Positions 5,230 to 9,355 of a stretch of 9,355 bases of DNA are shown piece after piece (within the stretch, counting starts at the first letter, position 1; each line of letters starts with the position of its first letter). Source of the DNA: Kiritimatiellia bacterium. Lineage in GTDB: Bacteria; Verrucomicrobiota; Kiritimatiellia; RFP12; UBA1067. The translations under genes were made by a program, and so were the position numbers. Where the stretch lies: NCBI GenBank assembly GCA_017430155.1, contig JAFRNO010000674.1, positions 1 through 9,355 on the forward strand. The letters run 5' to 3'. A model generated the notes under the pieces. That model had not been told where the DNA came from and did not search any database. It worked only from the letters and a program-made list of their open reading frames with translations.

Positions 5230-8200
5230 ATGAACAAACTGCTTGTCTCCCTGCTGGCTGCGTCTGCCGGCGCATGGGCGTCCGCCCAACCCGGGACGGA
5301 AGGATGCCTCACCTGGGGTGGGCGCGAGGCGCACCCCGCCGTGGTGAACCCCGTGATGGGGTACGAGGTGGGGGACGTCGTCTCCCTGCGCGGAGGATGG
5401 GAGTTCACGTCGTTTGCCGGCAACCTCGGGCGAAACGGCATCTGGAAGCCGTTCTACAAGGAAAAGACTTGGCCGGGGGTGCGTCCGATCCAAGTGCCCG
5501 CCTGCTGGGAGGCGCAGGGCGTGGGCGACCCCGGCATGGGCGACAGCTGGGACCAGAAGGGCGACCACAACGCGAAGCCCATCCGCCACAAGCACATGGG
5601 CAGCGGCTGGTACCGCAAGACGGTAAAGATTCCCGCCGCGTGGAAAGGCAAGCGCGTGTGGCTCAAGGTCGGCGGCGTGAAGTCTATGGGCTGGTTCTGG
5701 GTGAACGACCAGCAGGTGGCGCTCGTGGACAACTACTGCGGCACGTACAAGTACGACGTGACGGACCTCGTGACGCCCGGCGAGGACGCGAAGGTCGTGG
5801 TGCAGGCCTGCAACACGGTGCCGTCGCGCAAGGGGCTCTTCAGCGCCATGCACCGCTGGGGCGGTCTCTACCGCGACGTGGAGTTCGAGGCGACGCCGCA
5901 GACGTTTATCGACGACGTCTGGGTACGCGGTGACTTCGACAAGAAGGTGGCTGAGGTGCACGTGGAGGTGGGAGGGTCGCAACTTGTTGCGACCGCAAAT
6001 TCGTCGGGCGCAATAAATTGCGCCCCTCCCGTCATTCGTGTCACGATCGACGGCCGTGTCGTAGAGCAAACTATCAAACCATCAAACCATCAAACTATCA
6101 AACTTCCGCTTGCGGACTTTCGCCCCTGGTCTCCGGAACATCCAAATCTCTACACGGCGCGGGTGGACCTCGTGGAGAACGGACAGGTCGTCCACACGCG
6201 GCGCGAACGTTTCGGCGTACGGAAGTTCGAGGTGCGCGGCAAGGAGTTCTACCTGAACGGCAAGCCGTTCTACGTGCGCGGCTTCGGCGACGACCACGTC
6301 TATCCCCTCACGGGCATCACGCCGCCGGACCGCGACCTCCACCGCGCGCACCTCGCGAAGGCGCGCGCGGCGGGCTTCAACTTCGTGCGCCTGCACACGC
6401 ACACGGAGCTGCCCGAGTACTACGAGGCGGCGGACGAGCTCGGCGTCATGATCCAGCCCGAGCTGCCGTACTACAGCGACATGCCGACCGAAGGCTTCGA
6501 GTTCGACCCCCAGCGCGACGTGACGGAGCTCTACCGGAACTTCCGCCGCCATCCCTCCTTCGCCGTCTACTCGATGGGCAACGAGGGTTCGTTCGGCAAG
6601 GTGCTCGACGCGCGCCTGCACGCCTACGTGAAGGCGATGGACCCCGACCGCCTGAAGATCAACCAGGACTGCCATGCGGACTGGATCAACCCGCCCGAGG
6701 CGGCTGACTACCTGGGCGGTCCCATCAAGCCGTGGCCGCGCGGCACCGTGGACCCGGAGCGTCCGTTCGTCACGCACGAGTACCTGAACCTCTGCATCAA
6801 GTGCGACTCGCGCGACGAGGCGAAGTACACGGGCGCGTGGCTGCCGCCCGCCACGCGGAAGGGTCGCGCGGACTGGCTCGCGAAGTTCGGTCTCGACCAC
6901 ACGTGGGGCGACCGTCTGCAGGACGCGCAGAACGCGCTCCAGCGCCACTACCAGAAACAGGGCGTCGAGGCGGCGCGCCTTGATCCGTACTGCGACGGAC
7001 ACATCTTCTGGACGATCGTGGACGTGGTGGTGGAGCAGGGCAGCACCTACACGGCGCAGGGACTCTTCAACCCGTTCTGGGAGCCGAAGCGCGGCGGGTT
7101 CTCGCCGGCCGAGTTCGCGCAGTTCAACAGCCCGTCGTGCCTGCTGCTCGACGTGCCGGACACGAAGCGCGTCTTCTCCTCCGGCGACACGCTCGACGCC
7201 GATTTCCTCTTCGCGCACTTCGGCGACGCCCCGCTGAAGGGCGCGGCGCTGGAATGGCGGCTAGACCTGGGAGGGTCGCAACTTGTTGCGACCGACAAAC
7301 GAGCGGACGCAATAAATTGCGTCCCTCCCGCCGGTAGTCTCCCCATCGGCGAACTTACCCTCGGGCCGGCGCGGAAAGTGGCGACGGCGAAGATTACGTT
7401 CCCTGACGTTTCCAAGCCCGTCAAGGCCACGCTCACGGCGACGCTCGGCGGTGTCTCCAACAGCTGGGACTTCTGGGTGTTCCCAAAACGCGCCAAGCGC
7501 GACGGCAGCGGCATCGCGGTGGCGCCGCAATTCCGTTCGGAGCTTGCGAAACGCTACGACGGACTGCTTCCGGCGGAGGAGGCCGCGCGGGCCAAGGTCG
7601 TGGTGGCGGCGTACGGCTCTCCGCTCGCGGCGGAGGCGCTTGCGCGCGGACAGCGCGTGATCACGCTCACGGGCATGAACGGCAAGCCCAACGTCTCGCT
7701 TGGCTGGTGGTGGATGCGGCAGCAGGTCGGCACGGCGGTCGCACGGCACCCTGCGCTGGCGGCGTTGCCGCACGAGGGCTTCATGTCGCCGCTTTTCTTC
7801 CGCCTGGTCCTCACTTCGGGGAAGACTCTGCCGTACGCGGGCCTCGCGCAGGACGACATGCTGATGGTGGGCGAAGGCGGCGCGATGTGCTACCTCTACC
7901 TCGCCCAGGCGAACGTCGGCCCGGGCAAGGCGCTGATGGCGTTCGGGCTCAAGCTCCTCGCGGACACGCCCGAGGCCGCCGCGCTGCTGGACGGCCTCGT
8001 GGACTACGCGGCGTCGGACCGCTTCGCGCCGAAGAGCTCCGTGGAGATGACGTCGCGTCCGCACCTGAACGGCTGGGGGCGGACCATCCGCGCGGGCGAT
8101 TCGACGGACAACCTGCAGGACGTGATGGAAGGTTACTCGCAGATGGTCATCTCGCGTGCGCTCGCGGGGCAGACGGAGCTCGTGTGGGAGACGCAGCCCG

Positions 8201-8523
8201 TCCCGCAGACGGTGCGGGAGAAGCCGACGTTCGACATCGCCTTCGCGGGCGGGATGGGCTATCCGCAGCAGCCGCAGGCGGCGTTCGCGCTGTCGCTGAA
8301 CGGGAAGAAGGTCATCGACATCCCGGAGATCGTATGGAAGGACCACGAGTGGAAGGGCGGCGGCTGCACGCTGCGCTACAAGCGCGACACGTCCACCGAC
8401 GAGCTCGGGATCTTCACGCTCACCGTCCCCTCGTCGATGCTCGTGCCCGGCAAGCCGGCCACGCTCGGCGTCACGGCCGAGCCGAAGGCCTCCCGCCGCT
8501 GGTTCGCCGTGATGGAGCCTTGA
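5230..8523 (+). CDS. Secreted glycoside hydrolase family 2 protein
   Basis: About 1097 residues. A Sec signal peptide (MNKLLVSLLAASAGAWASA, likely cut after residue 19) exports it. Next comes a GH2 N-terminal jelly-roll domain (about 50-235), with GSGWYRKTVKIP, VWLKVGG, WVNDQQV, YKYDVTDLV and HRWGGLYRDVEF. An immunoglobulin-like domain (about 238-335) ends in WSPEHPNLY, then a TIM barrel (about 336-620) starts at FYLNGKPFYVRG. The proposed acid/base is E452 in YSMGNEG and the nucleophile E517 in FVTHEYLN; both match GH2 beta-glycosidase positions. A second Ig-like region (about 640-755) follows, then a Rossmann-like domain (about 757-1000) and a C-terminal beta-rich module. The fold and retaining mechanism are supported; the sugar specificity is not visible. 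Two 61-bp palindromic elements are embedded at residues 247-267 and 680-700, and octamer repeats at 280-292. It probably degrades glycans in the periplasm or outside the cell. It has its own promoter. Confidence 0.92.
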   Translation: MNKLLVSLLAASAGAWASAQPGTEGCLTWGGREAHPAVVNPVMGYEVGDVVSLRGGWEFTSFAGNLGRNGIWKPFYKEKTWPGVRPIQVPACWEAQGVGDPGMGDSWDQKGDHNAKPIRHKHMGSGWYRKTVKIPAAWKGKRVWLKVGGVKSMGWFWVNDQQVALVDNYCGTYKYDVTDLVTPGEDAKVVVQACNTVPSRKGLFSAMHRWGGLYRDVEFEATPQTFIDDVWVRGDFDKKVAEVHVEVGGSQLVATANSSGAINCAPPVIRVTIDGRVVEQTIKPSNHQTIKLPLADFRPWSPEHPNLYTARVDLVENGQVVHTRRERFGVRKFEVRGKEFYLNGKPFYVRGFGDDHVYPLTGITPPDRDLHRAHLAKARAAGFNFVRLHTHTELPEYYEAADELGVMIQPELPYYSDMPTEGFEFDPQRDVTELYRNFRRHPSFAVYSMGNEGSFGKVLDARLHAYVKAMDPDRLKINQDCHADWINPPEAADYLGGPIKPWPRGTVDPERPFVTHEYLNLCIKCDSRDEAKYTGAWLPPATRKGRADWLAKFGLDHTWGDRLQDAQNALQRHYQKQGVEAARLDPYCDGHIFWTIVDVVVEQGSTYTAQGLFNPFWEPKRGGFSPAEFAQFNSPSCLLLDVPDTKRVFSSGDTLDADFLFAHFGDAPLKGAALEWRLDLGGSQLVATDKRADAINCVPPAGSLPIGELTLGPARKVATAKITFPDVSKPVKATLTATLGGVSNSWDFWVFPKRAKRDGSGIAVAPQFRSELAKRYDGLLPAEEAARAKVVVAAYGSPLAAEALARGQRVITLTGMNGKPNVSLGWWWMRQQVGTAVARHPALAALPHEGFMSPLFFRLVLTSGKTLPYAGLAQDDMLMVGEGGAMCYLYLAQANVGPGKALMAFGLKLLADTPEAAALLDGLVDYAASDRFAPKSSVEMTSRPHLNGWGRTIRAGDSTDNLQDVMEGYSQMVISRALAGQTELVWETQPVPQTVREKPTFDIAFAGGMGYPQQPQAAFALSLNGKKVIDIPEIVWKDHEWKGGGCTLRYKRDTSTDELGIFTLTVPSSMLVPGKPATLGVTAEPKASRRWFAVMEP
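5970..6030 (+). repeat. 61-bp palindromic element, copy 1, inserted in frame in the GH2 gene
   Basis: The layout is an outer stem GGGAG (5970-5974) with CTCCC (6026-6030), hairpin 1 GGTCGCAA-CTTG-TTGCGACC (5975-5994), an 11-base spacer (5995-6005), and hairpin 2 GGGCGCAA-TAAA-TTGCGCCC (6006-6025). The parts abut exactly (5+20+11+20+5), giving a three-way junction fold. It is translated as GGSQLVAT, a variable part, then INCAPP, in the Ig-like domain before the catalytic barrel. The second copy lies at 7269-7329 in the same orientation and reading frame. Confidence 0.9.
6068..6104 (+). repeat. Octamer tandem repeat AAACYATC, about 4.6 units
   Basis: Units AAACTATC, AAACCATC, AAACCATC, AAACTATC and a partial AAACT run without gaps. 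They encode TIKPSNHQTIKL within the GH2 protein, 37 bases after the first palindromic element and just before the conserved LPLADFRPWSPEHPN segment. The AT-rich composition contrasts sharply with the flanking gene. Because 8 is not a multiple of 3, gain or loss of one unit would shift the frame. Confidence 0.9.
7269..7329 (+). repeat. 61-bp palindromic element, copy 2, inserted in frame in the GH2 gene
   Basis: The layout matches copy 1: outer stem GGGAG/CTCCC (7269-7273, 7325-7329), hairpin 1 (7274-7293) identical to copy 1, an 11-base spacer (7294-7304) with only 4 of 11 bases shared, and hairpin 2 GGACGCAA-TAAA-TTGCGTCC (7305-7324). By hand count 52 of 61 positions agree between the copies. 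Hairpin 2 carries a paired G:C to A:T change that keeps the stem. It is translated as GGSQLVAT, a variable part, then INCVPP, in the Ig-like region after the catalytic barrel. Confidence 0.9.
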
Positions 8524-8542
8524 GCCGGAAGGCACGGCGTAC

Positions 8543-8572
8543 TTGACAGTTACGGGGGCGTTTGTGTATCAT
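8543..8572 (+). promoter_or_regulatory. Sigma-70 promoter for the PpiC-like gene
   Basis: TTGACA (8543-8548), an 18-base spacer and TATCAT (8567-8572). The -35 is a perfect match and the -10 has 4 of 6 consensus bases. It begins 20 bases after the GH2 stop, so there is little room for a terminator and none is visible. The predicted transcript start is near 8579, leaving a leader of about 29 bases. Confidence 0.7.
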
Positions 8573-8591
8573 ATCCAGAACTTTGAACTAA

Positions 8592-8597
8592 AAGGAG
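8592..8597 (+). promoter_or_regulatory. Ribosome binding site that favours the GTG start
   Basis: AAGGAG lies 10 bases before GTG 8608 and 16 bases before the alternative ATG 8614. The spacing favours GTG, although the two choices differ by only two residues at the front of the signal peptide. Confidence 0.65.
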
Positions 8598-8607
8598 AAC
8601 ATCGAGA

Positions 8608-9355
8608 GTGAAAATGAGAGGAAAATTGATCGCCGGCGTGGCCCTTGCCACGTTGACGTGTGTGGGACAGGCCCCGAAGGCTCCCGCGAACGCCGCCGGC
8701 GATCCGAAGGAGGTCATTGCGACGGTTGGAAAGGCCAAGCTCACGCGCGGCGAAGTGGATGCCGACGTGGCGAAGTTCATCGAGGCGAGGAAGGCGCAGA
8801 TTCCTCCCGCGCAGCTGGAGGCCGCCAAGCAGTACCTGGCCCAGCAGTTCAAGCAGCAGTTCGTCACGAAGACGCTGCTGTTGGACGAAGCGGCGAAGAA
8901 GGGCGTGACCATTACGGATGCGGACGTCGAGGCGCGTGCGAACGACATCATCAAGGCCAGCCACGGACGCCCTGGCGCTCCGACCTCGTTCGACGAGCTG
9001 CTAGCCAAGCATCCGCTGGGCGCCGAGCGGGCGCGTGCGGAGTTCCGGGACAGCGTCCTCGTCAACAAGTTCGTCGAGCGGGAGATCGTGTCGAAGGTTG
9101 CCGTCGACCAGGCGGAAGTCAAGAAGCAGTACGATCAGATCGTCTCCAACATCACGCAGCGGGCGAAGGCCGCCAAGCCCGAGCAGGTGCGCGCGTCGCA
9201 CATCCTCGTCAAGACGGGTAAGTCCAAGACGGAAGATGCCGCCAAGAAGGAGATTGACGCGCTCCATGCGCAGATGAAGGACCTGAAGGGCGAAGCGCTC
9301 GCGAAGAAGTTCGCGGAACTCGCGAAGGAGAAGTCCGACTGCCCGTCGAAGGCGA
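8608..9355 (+). CDS. Secreted SurA/PpiC-type peptidyl-prolyl isomerase (3' end outside window)
   Basis: At least 249 residues; the frame is open at the right edge. A basic start and hydrophobic core (VKMRGKLIAGVALATLTCVG) form a Sec signal peptide, so it acts outside the cytoplasm. The cysteine at residue 18 lacks a good lipobox, so a lipoprotein is not favoured. Residues about 36-190 form a helical SurA_N-like chaperone region, opening with VIATVGKAKLTRGEVD and holding KTLLLDEAAKKGVTITDADVEA. The parvulin domain starts at VRASHILVKT (194-203) and continues to FAELAKEKSDCPSKA at the edge; the usual GGDLG segment would follow. Such proteins fold exported and outer-membrane proteins, mostly in Gram-negative cells. 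It has its own promoter, independent of the GH2 gene. Confidence 0.9.
   Translation, partial: MKMRGKLIAGVALATLTCVGQAPKAPANAAGDPKEVIATVGKAKLTRGEVDADVAKFIEARKAQIPPAQLEAAKQYLAQQFKQQFVTKTLLLDEAAKKGVTITDADVEARANDIIKASHGRPGAPTSFDELLAKHPLGAERARAEFRDSVLVNKFVEREIVSKVAVDQAEVKKQYDQIVSNITQRAKAAKPEQVRASHILVKTGKSKTEDAAKKEIDALHAQMKDLKGEALAKKFAELAKEKSDCPSKA

Noticed and set aside
4338..5441. Minus-strand open frame of 367 codons across the permease-GH2 junction
   Set aside because: It is low-complexity Arg/Asp/His-rich and spans two real + strand genes and their promoter region.
5970..7329. The two palindromic repeats read as a CRISPR array or a rho-independent terminator pair
   Set aside because: The copies are 1.3 kb apart inside one open reading frame, with no spacers, no regular spacing and no T-run after the hairpins.
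7261..8535. Minus-strand open frame of 424 codons opposite the GH2 C-terminal region
   Set aside because: It is a GC-driven shadow, rich in Arg, with no recognisable domain and no ribosome binding site.
8524..8542. Possible terminator after the GH2 gene (GCCG/CGGC pairing)
   Set aside because: The stem is only about 4 bp with no T-run, and a promoter starts immediately after it.

Overview
The window is GC-rich bacterial chromosomal DNA with every convincing gene on the + strand. It reads as a block of housekeeping genes (1-3475) followed by a more variable block (3504-9355). The order rsmD-coaD-yceD-rpmF-plsX is a classic bacterial core arrangement. The high GC, the secreted multi-domain glycoside hydrolase, the SurA/PpiC-type export chaperone and the palindromic in-gene insertions suggest a Gram-negative heterotroph, perhaps of the Verrucomicrobiota/Kiritimatiellota group. 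That placement is inference; no rRNA or marker gene here settles it.

Region 1 (1-3475): the C-terminal end of a cobalamin-dependent methionine synthase-like protein overlaps rsmD by four bases (ATGA). After a 61-base gap holding an extended -10 promoter comes coaD, then yceD (DUF177), rpmF (ribosomal protein L32) and plsX, with small gaps. A near-consensus sigma-70 promoter lies inside the yceD coding sequence and would drive rpmF-plsX separately. A complete tRNA-Pro(UGG) gene starts only 7 bases after the plsX stop, where other bacteria often have fabH. The block combines one-carbon metabolism, 16S rRNA modification, CoA synthesis, ribosome assembly and phospholipid synthesis.

Region 2 (3504-8523): a LctP-family lactate permease begins 28 bases after the tRNA. 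A 121-base intergenic region follows, with an extended -10 promoter and a 14-base perfect palindrome. It leads into a large secreted glycoside hydrolase family 2 (GH2) protein of about 1097 residues. This gene carries the most unusual feature of the window: two copies of a 61-bp palindromic element, each able to fold into an outer stem plus two hairpins. Both copies sit in the same reading frame, with conserved stems, a variable spacer and one compensatory base-pair change. A run of about 4.6 octamer repeats lies close to the first copy. The element resembles Rickettsia-type palindromic elements in behaviour (short, palindromic, inserted in frame in a coding sequence), but I do not recognise this sequence as a named family.

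Region 3 (8524-9355): a sigma-70 promoter with a perfect -35 box, a good Shine-Dalgarno sequence and a secreted SurA/PpiC-like peptidyl-prolyl isomerase that runs off the window end. No rho-independent terminator, CRISPR array, integrase or transposase gene was seen.
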